A stretch of DNA of 64,000 nt from Spinacia oleracea (Eukaryota > Streptophyta > Magnoliopsida > Caryophyllales > Amaranthaceae), in NCBI RefSeq assembly GCF_020520425.1, contig NC_079491.1, positions 112,282,652 to 112,346,651 of the forward strand. Reading direction: 5' to 3'. The notes below the pieces were generated by a model. It did no database searches. It was given only the letters and a program-made list of their open reading frames with translations, and was not told where the DNA came from. This document shows, one piece after another, positions 10,851-22,791 of the stretch (within the stretch, counting starts at the first letter, position 1; the number at the start of each line of letters is the position of its first letter). The position numbers and the translations under genes were made by a program.

Positions 10851-12676
10851 GAAAAAAAGGGGATGTCACCTTATTATGTTTTGTGCGACTCGTTTATGAT
10901 ATGAGCCCGCACTTGACTTCAAGTGTTTCCAATTTGCTTAAATGACCCGCACTTGTGAATTTTCTTTTTTAATTTTTTTTTTAGTGATCTCAAGTGCTGC
11001 TAATTTTCTTAATGAGCCGCACTTGAAGGGAAGCACATGTCGGTTTTTCTACTAGTGTGCCTCTCCTAATGCTGGAAATCAGGGGGTTTTATAGGAAAAA
11101 TGGCTGCAAAACGCCAGCCATTGCCAGCGCAACACGCCGAAGCAACGCCCAGCGCTGGTGACGTTGCGTGAATGCCGCCAAAGCAAGGACGCGGGCTCCG
11201 TCCTTGATTCGTCTTGTAGTGGCGTACCTTCGTACGAATAGTACGATGTTTGACGTTTAGTGTTTACTTGGAGGTTAAGGCTTGATTTTGCGTCTAAAAA
11301 CAAGCCGTTCTCGGGTTTTGAACTTCGGTTTTACGGGACGAGGCCCGGCTTGCTCGGTTTTGTGGGTCGGCGCCCGAATTTGACTTGCCTTATATGATTT
11401 TGAGTGGAAAAGGCTTAGTAAAACCAATGGGATGGTCTACTAGATGAGTTTGTACTTGTATTTTGAAATTGGTTTTTGAAAATTGTATTTTGTACCGAGT
11501 TCCGGAAGGGGAACGGCCTCGGGGTTTTGATTTTGGATCTTGTATTTTGGAGATGTTCTTAGCAATTGGGATTTCCGCACGGAGTTGCTCCAACCGCCTA
11601 GTAAGGATAATGGTATCGTCATCGTCCCAGAGGGGAGACACGATTTAGGTGTCTACAATAGTGTTTACTGATTTATATATAGGTATGATTTACATTATAT
11701 TCCCTCTTAATTAATTATAGCATTATATATATAATTGGTCTTTATGTTGTGCCAACGATTACATCTGGACATAATATTATTAAGGTATTATTAATCCTAA
11801 CATTATACTAACATGTACTCTCTAGTTTATACTTCACATTCCTTATGAGTTGAGGTTTCTTTTGCATAAGAGTTGGGGGTTCTACTGGAAGTGTTGGGTT
11901 TGCTCTAATTCCCTGCCTTATGTAGAAGATACTACTTGAGGAAGAATGTGGGGAATATATGGATTTGGCTTCATTATTTCCACTCTTCTTTTCTGTTTTT
12001 GTTTTTTTATCCATCTGGGTGGAGTAGGGGGGATGAAAGTTGAGTGGCATATACAAAATTTTACAGTAATGGTTGAGCGCTTCACATGAAAATTAAATAG
12101 ATCCTGCCTACCACCTCATGTTATTCATGTCTGTGACAGGTAATTAACTAAGACATCAAGGATTGACCTTTAACCTTAACAGATGCTACTTTTTTCATGG
12201 ACTTAGTTTTTTCTTCACTAATTGAAAGATATACAAGTATCAAATGAATACTGAGTTTAGGCTTGTAATTAAAATCCAACCTTTATTCTTCGTCTTATAA
12301 AGTTATGACTTTTGTCGGTGACAAATTTCTATCCTTTAAAAGAGAGATCATAATTAGGATTATTGTTGTCAACTTGTCAATTTTCCCAGTCAAGAAAATA
12401 ACCTAAAACTAAGTTCGTTTTGTTCTGTTCTGCTGGAATTGGTAATTCTGATTGTGAGTCTGATCTGCTAGGAGTTGTTCAGTTCCGCAAAGGTGGCTAA
12501 TAGTTTTTCAGTTCTGCAAGGGTGGATGTTTCAGTTCCACTTAACATATTTTTATCTGCTAGTAGTTGTTCAGATTCTGATCTGCAAGTAGCTATTCATT
12601 TACACGGTTGCTATACGCAACCTTCAATTACTTTGGCGCACCCCTGTAAAAAACCAGAAATACCCTTTTTAATTCT

Positions 12677-12830
12677 TTGGTATCTGTATGAAATAGTTAA
12701 CTATATTTTGTTCAATCTGTATGAAATAGTTAACTCTATTTTGTTCAATCTGTACGAAATAGTTAGTTCCACTATGTTCAATCTATACGAAATAGCTAAT
12801 TCTGTTTTGTTCAATCTGTACAAAATGGAA
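12677..12830 (+). repeat. 33-bp minisatellite in an open frame
   Basis: Copies of AAATAGTTAACTCTATTTTG start at 12691, 12724, 12757 and 12790, exactly 33 bp apart. Within the frame 12522-12884 they encode an 11-residue repeat (LYEIVNSILFN). The frame is otherwise unrecognised and may not be a gene. Confidence 0.8.
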
Positions 12831-13799
12831 GTGTATATTTCATATAAGTTACATGAAGTGACTCGAAAAAAAAGAAAAAAATGAATATTACCTCAATTCC
12901 AAGGTCTTCCAATTCAAAAAAAATCGTCCATGTCAATCCAAATACGTATTCTAATTTTATCACATACACGTTACACTAAAAAAATTCAAGTTTACGTGAA
13001 TAAAAATAATAGGAGAAAAGGTTGAGAGAAAACAATAAAAGTGGGGGTTAGGGTTTTTTTCAGAATGAAACAAATGAAAGAAAAAAGGGTTGCGTTAAGT
13101 AAAATCATGCTGCATTTAGCAACCCCCTTCATTTATGTAGGGGTCTGATCTGCTGGAGTTTTTATTTGGTTGTCAGTCTGTTACAATCCTGTGATGGAAG
13201 TTGTGTTGCTCGTTTTGGTTTCTTCATGTGCAACTGTGATGTGTGGTTTTAAGCTGTTGTTTGCAGGATTACATCAAGTTTTTTTTCTCCCTGAAATTGT
13301 TTAATTTGTTTTGTTTAGGTAGTGGGGGGGGAGAGAGGTTTCTGCCTTTCATGTGCAGTTGTGCTGCTCATTTACATTTCCTATGCAGCTGTGTTGTGTG
13401 GTTTTCGACTGTTTTTTGTAGGATGGATCTATTTCATTTTAATTACATGCATTATTTTTCCTATTATATTGACTATGATTTTTTGTTTACAGGATGGTAG
13501 CTTAGACAAAAGGAGGTATATAAAAGGACGGGAAGGACATAGATTGAAGTTCTTTTGGATTGATATTTATCTCAAATAAATTAAATACTAGATAGGTTCT
13601 AGATTGTTTTAACTATTAATTCTTTTTGGAGATTCATTAGTTTTCTTAATTGATGTGTTTATATTATAACAATGGTTTTATTGTTAGAATGATTGTTATG
13701 GATATTTTATTTTATAATAAAAATTAATTAGAAATAAATGTTTTCTTTTTGTAATAGTTGATATTTCGGTATAATATTTTCATTTTTATGAGCTACTAA

Positions 13800-14313
13800 A
13801 TAAACGCGTATGAAATTGTTGCTATATGCTTGCAAATAAGTGCCGCAATAGTTGTGTCAAGAAATGTTGTTATAGGCTCACATAAAGTGCCGCAATAGTT
13901 GTATCCAGAAATGTTGCTATAGACTACAAAAGTGTTGCAAAACTAGAGAAATAAACGTTGTTATTAACTGTTGATAATGCTGTTGTAGATAATAAAAGTG
14001 TTAGCCTAAACACTAAAAACGTTGCTTGAAATCCTAAATAATTGTTACTAAAACTTAATAACTGTCACCTTGGATATAATAAAAACTGTTGGCAAAAGTA
14101 AAAAATCGTTACCTTAGGAAAGTGTTGCTAATGATAACTATGGCAACAGTTTTATAAAGTTGTTGCCTAAGGCATCACAACTGTTGCCATAGAGTTATAG
14201 CAGCGCCACCTATTGGCAACTCCATATAAAGTGTTGCTATAGGTCTATTGCAACATTTAATGGATCTATGCCAACACTTTTAGGCCGTTGCTATAACCCT
14301 TTTTGTAGTAGTG
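13800..14313. repeat. subterminal repeats of CACTA-2
   Basis: Many inverted and direct copies of a GTTGCTATAGG / AAGTGTTGCAATAG type motif, ending in the CACTA terminus. Confidence 0.7.
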
Positions 14314-14960
14314 GATAGTGCATCCTAAACCCCTCATAATCCCTATGAAGATAATTCAGCACTAGTGCAATAGCTATCGACTATTTGACGGAACCACCAA
14401 GTCTCTCAATTTTGAAAAATAATCCAAACATCATATCCACATGAGACCGAATTGGTGTGTTTTTGTCCATCTTAACTGAGTAAATGCGCTTTTGTGCCTC
14501 TAGAAGGTCGTTCTCTAGGCACGATCTGGGTGGGGTAATGAGTTTGAGATTGCTCATTGAATTAGCCAATTCATCAACCCTTTTGCCACCAGTTTGGCAC
14601 TTGGGTTGAAACCCCGCACGACATCTATCCCCAAGACGACATAGGAGAGCGTGAGGCTCAAAAGTAATGAACCTCCCTCTTCAATTTTCAGGAATAGACT
14701 TTAGGATAAACTCCGTCACAAGGTACTTGTGAAGTGCCCAACTTATGTACCTTTCAGGAGTAATACCCTGCGCATCATATCTAGGAAAAGGTTGTTCAAT
14801 AACATAGTGCATGTCATTAACTTTTAAAACTTCGATAAGTTTCCTTTACCATTCAAGAATGTTAGTCAAGTTTAACTCGACATCCAGAAGTTCCGATGAT
14901 TTGATTGTTGTTATGTATGCGGCCATTTGATTACTACATTTGAAAAGAATTCGCAATAAA
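14314..14960 (-). pseudogene. Ty1/copia gag (UBN2-type) remnant
   Basis: Minus-strand frames read MAAYITTIKSSELLDVELNL, then NILEW, a stop, then RKLIEVLKVNDMHYVIEQPF. Further on come KRIYSVKMDKNTPIRSHVDM and MFGLFFKIERLGGSVK, then LNYLHRDYEGFRMHY. These match the layout of plant copia gag proteins: a substrate-like NYxxWxRKL start, an 'HV..M..L...L..LG' motif and an 'L..L...Y..F' close. Several stops break the frame. The 3' part of gag is cut off at position 14313 by the CACTA-2 end. Confidence 0.75.
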
Positions 14961-17408
14961 TAACTATTCATAACTTAATAACTTTGAAATAAATGCTAGC
15001 ATGCAATCATTAAAGCTATTAAACATTTCATTCATGCAAAAGCAAAAACATGGTCCAAAATGAATCAAACGATTCCAAGACCCTAAAAGTCCTAAATCCT
15101 TAAGCAGCTTTGGCATGTCTTAAGTAGTTTAAGATTCTAGGTAAGCAAAACCTATTGCTAGTAATCTCCAAATTACTCTTGGTTAATAAATTAATACCAT
15201 AATTTATCCCATTGCCACAACATAATGCCATTGTTGTTTGAGTTGAAACCATAATCAACATGCTCCTTTGGGACGCCTTGCCATCTAAGTCAACTAATAT
15301 ACCACATCGCTTTGGCGTAAACCTACTACGTTAGATCCTTAGATTTTTGTAAGTGCTTGATTTGGAAGGCAATGTTTAAACTAAATATTACTTTGGACCT
15401 AGTTGTTTCTATGTTGGTTCGATTATTTAGTGAACTAAATCTAATCGAGTCATACAAACAACCTATTCATGCATAATATAAATTCATTCAAGCATAATAT
15501 ATATATATATATATATATAGTGCCTAAATAAATTGGTGAACTAGTATGGCCCAAAACTTTTGTCTTGAAGCATCCAATCTTCTTCACCATCTTGTTAGCT
15601 TGGCATCGTCTTGAATCTTCATTCAATGCTAACTTAAAGTTCTAAACTAGAAATACTTGAAATAATAAAATTACATCAAAATTTCCATGGTTCGCAGAAC
15701 ATATTTAAAACTTTACATTCAAAGATAGAACGGTTCACATACCGTATTTAATTAACTATCCTAAAATGGCCATACTAGTCACTTGGAGTACCTGCATTAA
15801 TAAAATATACATTCTATGCATTCACCCATTCGTATGCTAAAACGAATTGCCCATATAATTATGCAAGTATTTACGTGAATTGATTAAAATTCACGTGCAC
15901 ATAAACGCGTCCTAAAAGATTAATCAATTTGCAAATTATTAATCCTTAGAATTTATTCTAATTAAAATTGAATTTAATTAAAATAATACGACCTACGAAA
16001 ATAAGTAAAATAATTATTTCATTTTTAATTTCATTAGCGGCTCCCACTCAAACCAATAATTATTCCGAATAATTGATTATTAAAATATTAAATTAAATTA
16101 AACTCACGGCCCGGCCCAAGTTAAATAAGATAATTATTAATTATCTCGTTAGCTAAAATTAATGCAAACGTAAATGTCAAGCACAACGAAACCAAAAAAA
16201 ATTATTTGAGTGCAATGCGGGCTAGGCTTGCGCCCAGCCCAGCAATGCACGTTGTGGCCTACGAGGCACACAAGCAATGCCCATCCCCCGGCAGCCAACT
16301 CCCACGTACCCGCAGCTCTCGCTGCCCTTGTGTGCTGTTGTGCTCGACGCTGCGCAAGGCAAGGATGCCTTGCTTGCTCGCAGCTCTCGCAATCCAAGGC
16401 GCCTGCCTTGCTCGCCCCTTCCCTCGCTTAGCGCGCGCGGCATGCAGCACGCTTGTTGCTGCCCGCGTCGCTGCGGCTCGGCACAGGTGTGGCAGCCCGC
16501 GTGGCTCGACGAGCCACACGACCACCCCACCTCGAGTTCGTGCCTACGGACCAACTTAATTAAAAAAAAAAATAAAAAAATCACGAACGTTTGCATTAAG
16601 TTATTTTTCATAAAAATTTACGATTTGTATTTTCGAAAAATAACGTTTTTACGAATTAATTAATTTAACAACAATTCCAATTTCGTTAAAATTATTAAAT
16701 CAAGGCTAACATTATTAAAATTTTCAAAAATTTTAAGAACGAACAATTTCAACTGAAAATTTGAACTTTTAAATAATCGAATCTAAAACTTTAAATCGTT
16801 TTAAACATTTAAATTTCAGATTTTTACGAATTTGGTTTAAGTGTCAATTAAAATTAACGAAACTATTCAAAATTAATATCCAATAATTTTTAAATTTCGC
16901 CACTGACCATGAAATTATATTCCCTTTCCCAATTAACCAAATTACTAGATCCAAATTATTTAAAAAATCAATTAGCGATCTAAAATTTACAAATTTGGGG
17001 AAAGCAGAATTAGGGTTTATACTTATCAGAAACAGCTGAAATTTTTACCATAATTAAAGAATATACCCAACAGCATTGTGTCATCAATTCCGAGTAGTTT
17101 AGGTCGACCAATTAATTGAAAAACTTTCCGAATTTATTAATTTTAATTCGAAAATTAACAAAAACGCCCAAAAACACATACTTCGAGGCCTGTTTTTGCA
17201 ATTCCGTTCTCATGAGTTGATCTTAGAAAATTGTTTTCAATCAGATTAGGGTCAAAAAAGTCGAAAATACGAAACTTCTTTAATTCAGAACCTATTAAGC
17301 AATTCATCCAATAATTCATAATAATTCCGAAAATTCTACAAAAATTCCAAAAATTTCGACAACCAGCAAAAACAATAAATCATGCTAAAAAATGCTTTGA
17401 ATACATAA
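14961..17408 (-). other. copia leader region with an AT microsatellite and a GC-rich island
   Basis: No gene is recognised. It holds a (TA)n run at 15498-15520, and a GC-rich block at 16206-16555 where long shadow frames occur on both strands. The rest is AT-rich. Sequence near 17000-17400 resembles ordinary copia leader following the PBS. Confidence 0.55.
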
Positions 17409-17421
17409 GGCTATGATACCA
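17409..17421 (-). other. primer-binding site (initiator Met tRNA type)
   Basis: The minus strand reads TGGTATCATAGCC, one base after the LTR end CCCCTACA. It differs by one base from the common plant copia site TGGTATCAGAGCC. Confidence 0.8.
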
Positions 17422-17422
17422 C

Positions 17423-18461
17423 TGTAGGGGAATACAGTTAAATATACATAACATGTGCGGAACATCCCCAAAGCCAGGAAACATGTATAAAGCACAGTTT
17501 AAGCAAACTTACATTCGAAGCGTGTGTTCCCGAGTATTGTATCAACGAACACGAACAAAGAACAACACTTGTTGTTCTTCTACTTGGTTCACCGACACGT
17601 TCAGATCCGTCTTGATTATTGTAGCTTAGACAACGCACAAGATTTTTGCATTTCGGGATGAACAGTTTTTCATAGAGAGAAAAACTGAAGAACGTAATTT
17701 GGGAATTAGGTTTAGGTTAGATGGAAAAATGAATGTTGGAGTGTGTGCAAAAATATAATCACCTAATTATTATATTAGTGTAACCGGCCAAGACCAAGGG
17801 CCTTGACTGGCCACACTTGCACACGGCCACACACCCGCGCCCAGCCACACGCTGCAGGCCGAAGCCCACAGCGCGCGCAGCCGAGCAGTTGGGCCGTGGG
17901 CCTTGCGTGCTCGCTGCTGCGATGTTTTGCAGTCTTGCGCGCTTGTGCCACGCCCCGAGCTGGCTTGCTTGCTTTCTCGCGAGCTCGCTGGCTCGTTGGG
18001 CCTTGCGCGCTTGCGCGCTTGGCTCAACAGACCGGCAGCTCCGATGCGGCTCGTATTCGCGACTAACGCCTTACGGCTATTATTTATCGTATTGTATACG
18101 ACGAATCACCGTCGTACGATCCAATTATTCTTTTAGCCCATCTTACGAATATTCGCGATACGATATACAATTCCGATGCAAGGTCGTATCGTATAATACG
18201 TTTTCCAAACTAATTCCCGAAAAGTTATTAAATGAATTTCCGATTCATTTAATTCGGTGATCTGTTACATGCCAATGGTGTGACCTTATAGGTTCAGTGA
18301 AGAGTAAGTTGTGAGCCTAATATAGATTAGAACTCACTGATCGGAAGCATTGTTCCAGCTAGATGTCCGATCACTTGATCTTACTGAATTAATTGGTCGC
18401 AATTAATCTGAACCTTGGTTTTAGACTTAATACACCTTGGGTGAAGGACATATTTCCTTCA
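17423..18461 (-). repeat. 5' LTR of the copia element, 1039 bp
   Basis: It starts TGAAGGAAATATGTCC at 18461 and ends CCCCTACA at 17423 on the minus strand. The start matches the family of the solo LTR at 47941 (TGAAGGAAATAATGCC). A GC-rich island lies at 17800-18060. Confidence 0.85.
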
Positions 18462-18469
18462 ATATAATA

Positions 18470-20300
18470 TGTCCTAGTTACGATCACCTGCCTGTTCTAG
18501 TGTAATAGTATTTTTTAAAACGGAAATAAAGAGTCACTTCACAGTACAACATTAACAAACCATTGTCTACAGAGATTTGAGAGTTGGGAACGAGCACCTT
18601 TGCTCCCATATCTTTTGGAAAAATATAACCCTCGCTTTCCTTAATACGTAGTCTGCTTCCACTAGCTTTGTTCTCCTTTGGCATAATAACCTCGACTTCC
18701 AGCATCCTCTTCTTAGCCTTCCCTGGATATCCCTGCATTTGTTATACACATTAGAGAGCCAAATTGTAGCAGCACTTGTGTCTAGGATATTATCCACAAC
18801 AGATTTGCAATCAGACACAATGATTGAATCCTCCCAGCCCTTCTTAATTATCCAAGTAGTAGGAAGTAGAATTGCATGAGTATCAGCAGCAGTGGCAGAG
18901 ATGGTGGTGAATGTACCCACAATTGCTGCTATAAACATGTTTGAATAGACCAAGGGATGGGTTTTGACTCTTTTTGGAAAATCCAGGTGTTCCTTCTGAT
19001 CCATAGTCTCCACAAACAAAAGGAGAACAGAGTATCATTAGGAATTTCAGTGGTAGGGTTAGCATCAGTACTGCCTAAGTTTAGTAAGTTATCGAAACTG
19101 AATCATTATAGAGTATCAGGAACTTCAGTGGTAGGTTCAGAATCATAATAAATTTTGGGCTTAAACTGAATTTCATTCCAAAACTCTTTAGCTCTTGGGC
19201 AAACAAGGAAGATGTGATTACTGTCTTCTTGTTCATTAGGGGAAAATTGGCATTGATTGCTTGGAATAACCTGTCTGCTATCCAAATGACCTGCTGTGGG
19301 TAGTCTATTCCATATGACAAGGCCAAAGGAAGAATCTGATTTTAGGAGGGCATCTGGCTTCCCACACAGTGGTCCATTTCTTATCAGGTGTCAAATCAGG
19401 TAACTTGGAGTTCCAAATCATATTGTATGCCTATTTAGTGTCAAAATGAGAGCTTTTGGACAAGGAACGTACATAAAGGAATGTCATGGCCAAAGTGTGG
19501 GATATGATTCTTATAGAACCTACATAATTTGCCTTTAATCTTTCTACAACTGTAATCAGTTTGATCTCTGGTTGGGCTCTTATCAGTGAGTGGAAACCCT
19601 AAGTATGTTCATAAGTCAGGGCCTGGGGAGGTGGGAAATAGGAGTAACATTTGTTTTGAGGAAGAGAGGCTTCCAATTTCCCTCATCAGCTGCTTACCAG
19701 ATAAAATCAGAACGATACTCCATACACAGGATGAAAATATAAGGGGAAATAGGGTCACCTTGTCTAATGCCTCTAGAAGTTTGGAAAGTATTTGAAGCTT
19801 TACCATTCAAAAACACAGGGGTAGTAGGGGTGGAAATACAGGAAAGGATTAGGTCACACGAGATGTTATCAAACCCTTTTCTAACAAGACAGAATCTAAT
19901 GAAGCTCCATTCTAGTCTATCATAGGCCTTCTCAAGATCAATTTTTAGGGCAAACCAACCAAATTTCCCTTTTCTAGACTTTACGGAGTGCAGAATTTCT
20001 TTAGCAGCAATATAGTTGACATCATATCCTCTCCCAGTTAAGAAACTATTCTAATTAGGGGAGATGAGATTCTTAAGGAGGGGTTTAATTCTGTTTACCA
20101 ACACCTTAGAGATAATCTTATAGCTGGTATTACAAAGGCTGATAGGTATGATTTGTTTGATGGTTGAGGGGTGGTTAACTTTAGGAATTAGGAAGATGGT
20201 GGTGTCATTCACAATACTGGGAAAGGATCCACTAGGAAAGGAGCCAGCTAGGAAGACATTAGTGACAAATTATAGTTTATTATTACAAAAACTGTTCTAT
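18470..20300 (-). pseudogene. LINE (L1-type) remnant: reverse transcriptase, zf-RVT and RNase H region
   Basis: Minus-strand frames from 20240 downward read FLIPKVNHPSTIKQIIPISL, then NTSYKIISKVLVNRIKPLLK, then FALKIDLEKAYDRLEWSFI and GIRQGDPISPYIFILCME, the classic LINE RT order. The FADD block is not readable; frames shift near 19620-19680. A zf-RVT-like stretch follows (RLFQAINANFPLMNKKTVIT region, 19326 to 19140). A final RNase H-like part reads DSIIVSDCKSVVDNILDTSA (around 18820). Multiple stops and shifts make it inactive. The copia LTR abuts its 3' side. Confidence 0.8.
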
Positions 20301-22182
20301 TGTTTGATATATATTCAACTTTTGGTTATTTTCATTTGTGAACGTTGAACATATTCAACTATTGTTTATATTGATCTGTAGCCGAGGACATTAGAGTTTT
20401 TATGTACAGCGCTTCTGTTGGAAACGCAGGAACAAAACACAAGAACAATTTTGCAAAAACCAAAGCTTATGATTCTATACTCAGATAGTTTGCATCACAA
20501 TTTAGTTTTAGTCAATTGTTTGGGCCTTTTGGGGTTTGCATCCATTCCTGATGGTTTGTAATGGTTGAGAGTGGGTTTAGGAGGGATGTACAGGTGAGAG
20601 TGGGTTTAGTAAATTCATGTATGGTCATCCCCAAGCCATAGATTGAGTTTCCAAATACAACTATCTGTTTGAATTTGGTTGAAAATAAGATTGTTCAATG
20701 GCCCGACGGACAGAGGGAAACAGAGTCCCTGTCAGGAAAGAGTATAGTTGACTGTATTCTTGCTGGTTCTGCTGCTGTGTCACTTATTGAGTGTATAATA
20801 CAGGGATGAAATGTCTGATGAGATTAAGCTATATATGGAATTATGAAATTATGATCTGTATATACCATATGCAGGGAGTTAGTCCAACTGACAGGAAGAG
20901 GATGCTTGGTCAGCTGAACGGTGCTGGTAGCAGCAAGGGTAGCCTTGAAACTTCCGTCATATTACACTCCCAACTATCTTTCAAGTTTAAGTAATTCGCG
21001 GAGACAATGATATCCTCTCTACTGGTTGTAATATTTTTCCCAATAACGTGTGAAGGAATCATAGTGCGTTATTCGATCGAATAATTTTGATGTAAAGATG
21101 TAATTATAGTGATAGTTGTAATATTTTGCCAATAGCGTGTGAAGAAATTCTAGTGTGTTCTACAAGCGTAGGATTTTGAATTACCGAATTACCTAGGTTC
21201 AAATTCAAATGGTGGTGCAACATACTTTGTAATCAAGCAAGCTCTCTTAAGAGATCTTTTGAGTGTACCCTTTAGAACGTACCCAATTTGTGAGGACTTA
21301 AAGCATCTTTGGTGTAAACTTGGGAAATGAAATGGAAAGGAAATAAATAAGGAGAAAGGATAGCGTTAGCTATTACCATTATTACTTGTTTGGTATACGG
21401 TATACCTTTGATGATACACATAAACTGTGACGTGGCGCTTGATAATTCGCCGGAAGAAATGGGTCCTATTTCAAATTTTGGGGATTGAGGAGGGTAACCA
21501 ATTACCATAGGGTTAGGACAGGTAACAAAATGGGGGTAATGGTTACCCTTAGGAAATGGATTGGGTTACCACTCTCATACCAAACATTAGGTAATGGAAA
21601 TATTTAATTGATTCCATTTCAATCACTTAAAAACACTATACCTAACATGATCTTAATTCATTATAACCTTTGAACGTATACCCTTTTGATTCTCGATGAG
21701 TAAGTGCCAGCGTTTGCTTATACTACGACTGTTCATACTTATTTCTTTGTTAAACCCTTAACTACTCGGTTTTATTGTTTTAAGTCATACTTGCTTTGAT
21801 TGCCATGACATAGCTATGGTCGTAAATATGACTAATGATCTTCAAAGTATGCCAAACTAAAAGTGTGAAACATATTATGTAAATATTTTTCAAACAAATC
21901 TTTTAAAACTTATCTTTCCATCACTTCATGCACACGGCTTCAAATTGAGAAACGTACTCCTACTATTCTAGTAAAATCTTTCATCATGTGTATTTACAAT
22001 ATGGAAATACATTATATACCATTACATCACTAGTCTGAGGTCTAAACTAACTCATTTATAGCCACACAAAGCGCGCAGCTTATAGATCAATCATATTATA
22101 AGTACACAAACCTGTGATTTCTACATTTACCCACAAAATCTTGTGTCCAAAATTTAAAAATTCTAATGGAATACTTCCCTGA
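20301..22182. other. spacer with no recognised gene
   Basis: AT-rich. A short plus frame near 20870-20990 reads GVSPTDRKRMLGQLNGAGSS but has no recognised relatives. At 21290-21610 a segment begins TTTGGTGTAAACTTGGG and ends near CATACCAAACATTAGG, possibly an old MITE with eroded ends. Confidence 0.4.
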
Positions 22183-22791
22183 TCTAATACCAATAATCTA
22201 CATGTTCTTACAATCCCAGAAGATAAATGCAAATGCATAAACTACCCGGGAGTGTGCCCTAACCATGGATTTGCTGTAGACTTTGTTAAGGCTGATAAAG
22301 AGGAGCATCAAATGGCAGAAATGGCTAATTGGAACAAGGCCATCATTAAACACTTTGGCAACAATCCTACAGTGTCTTTCGCTAATCCAAACAAAGCTTT
22401 TTCAAGCACCTCTGAAATTGCCTGCAACCTTTATGTTCTGGAGTCAATGGTGTTCCCAAAGGTGGACAGAACTACCGAAGAACAAGCCGCTCTCGTATGC
22501 AAGGCTTGGGGTAAAGCCATGATCTCTACATGCTTCAAACCCAAACTGGAACACAGGTACGTGAAGAAGTTGATACCTAAACGTTGTATTCATCATTCCA
22601 TTGTTCGTCGTTTAGATAAACATGGAAATGAGAATGTTGTGTAATTCAAATGCACCTGCCAACTGTGGAATGAACACATCTCAAAGGGTGAATTCCCAAT
22701 TTACTTGGCTCCTTGCATTGAACAAGATAACGGAGATGAAGAGGATGAGGATGAATACGACGATGAAGACGAAGATATTAGTGTTGATTAA
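22183..22791 (+). pseudogene. unrecognised ORF with acidic tail, split by one in-frame stop
   Basis: The frame is open from just after a stop at 22180-22182, through GVCPNHGFAVDFVKADKEEH and AALVCKAWGKAMISTCFKPK, to a TAA at 22642-22644. It continues in the same frame (FKCTCQLWNEHISKGEFPIY) to TAA at 22789-22791, ending in a run of Asp and Glu. Cys and His residues (CKC, CPNH, CTC) are scattered but I see no named zinc-binding motif. The absence of a proper ATG and the internal stop suggest a fragment of a spliced or retroposed gene. I do not recognise the family. Confidence 0.4.

Larger units (their letters stand above)
6636..11057. mobile_element. complete CACTA-type DNA transposon (CACTA-1), 4.4 kb, TSD TGC
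   Basis: The left end reads CACTAGAGGAAAAAACC. The right end, reverse-complemented, reads CACTAGTAGAAAAACC. Both are flanked by TGC (6633-6635 and 11058-11060), the 3-bp duplication expected for CACTA elements. Subterminal copies of a GAGCCCGCACTTGA motif occur in both orientations at the two ends. No transposase is recognisable, so it is non-autonomous. Its interior looks like fragments of host gene exons on the minus strand. Confidence 0.92.
1..11657 (-). mobile_element. Ty3/gypsy LTR retrotransposon, Tat-like lineage, partial (runs off left edge)
   Basis: Read on the minus strand the order is LTR (11657 to 5120), primer-binding site, a 3 kb leader of tandem repeats, a short gag/protease remnant, then reverse transcriptase and RNase H running off position 1. 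The LTR begins TGTAGACACC and ends CCCCCCTACA. A start of a second RNase H-like domain after the first is typical of the Tat/Ogre lineage. Integrase and the 3' LTR must lie left of the window. The LTR is interrupted by a 4.4 kb CACTA element. The five bases to the right of the LTR (ATAGT) are the expected target-site duplication; its partner is outside the window. Gag is almost wholly missing, so the copy is probably non-autonomous. Confidence 0.85.
5120..11657 (-). repeat. 5' LTR of the Tat-like element, interrupted by a CACTA transposon
   Basis: The ends are TG...CA on the minus strand (TGTAGACACC at 11657, CCCCCCTACA ending at 5120). Removing the 4422-bp CACTA insert and one copy of its 3-bp duplication leaves an LTR of about 2.1 kb. 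A small GC-rich stretch lies at 11105-11190. The LTR also holds a short internal tandem repeat at 5690-5825. Confidence 0.8.
11658..14313. mobile_element. right-hand part of a second CACTA-type element (CACTA-2)
   Basis: The right end reads CCCTTTTTGTAGTAGTG ending at 14313, the reverse complement of a CACTACTACAAAAAGGG terminus, and is preceded by about 500 bp of subterminal repeats. No matching left end is present between 11658 and 13790. The Tat LTR starts exactly at 11657, so the simplest reading is that the Tat element landed inside CACTA-2 and the left part lies beyond the window. Frames at 12522-12884, 13243-13500 and 13322-13579 are not recognised. Confidence 0.6.
14314..18461 (-). 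mobile_element. Ty1/copia retrotransposon, 5' part (LTR, PBS, leader, partial gag)
   Basis: Minus-strand order: LTR 18461 to 17423, primer-binding site, a leader of about 2.4 kb, then a decayed gag that stops abruptly at the CACTA-2 terminus. Protease, integrase and RT are not in the window. If CACTA-2 interrupted gag, they lie beyond the left edge. The base to the right of the LTR begins ATATA, the candidate target duplication. Confidence 0.83.

Noticed and set aside
16206..16663. Several overlapping ORFs on both strands in a GC-rich block
   Set aside because: High GC lowers stop frequency in all frames; no domain, and the block lies in a retrotransposon leader.
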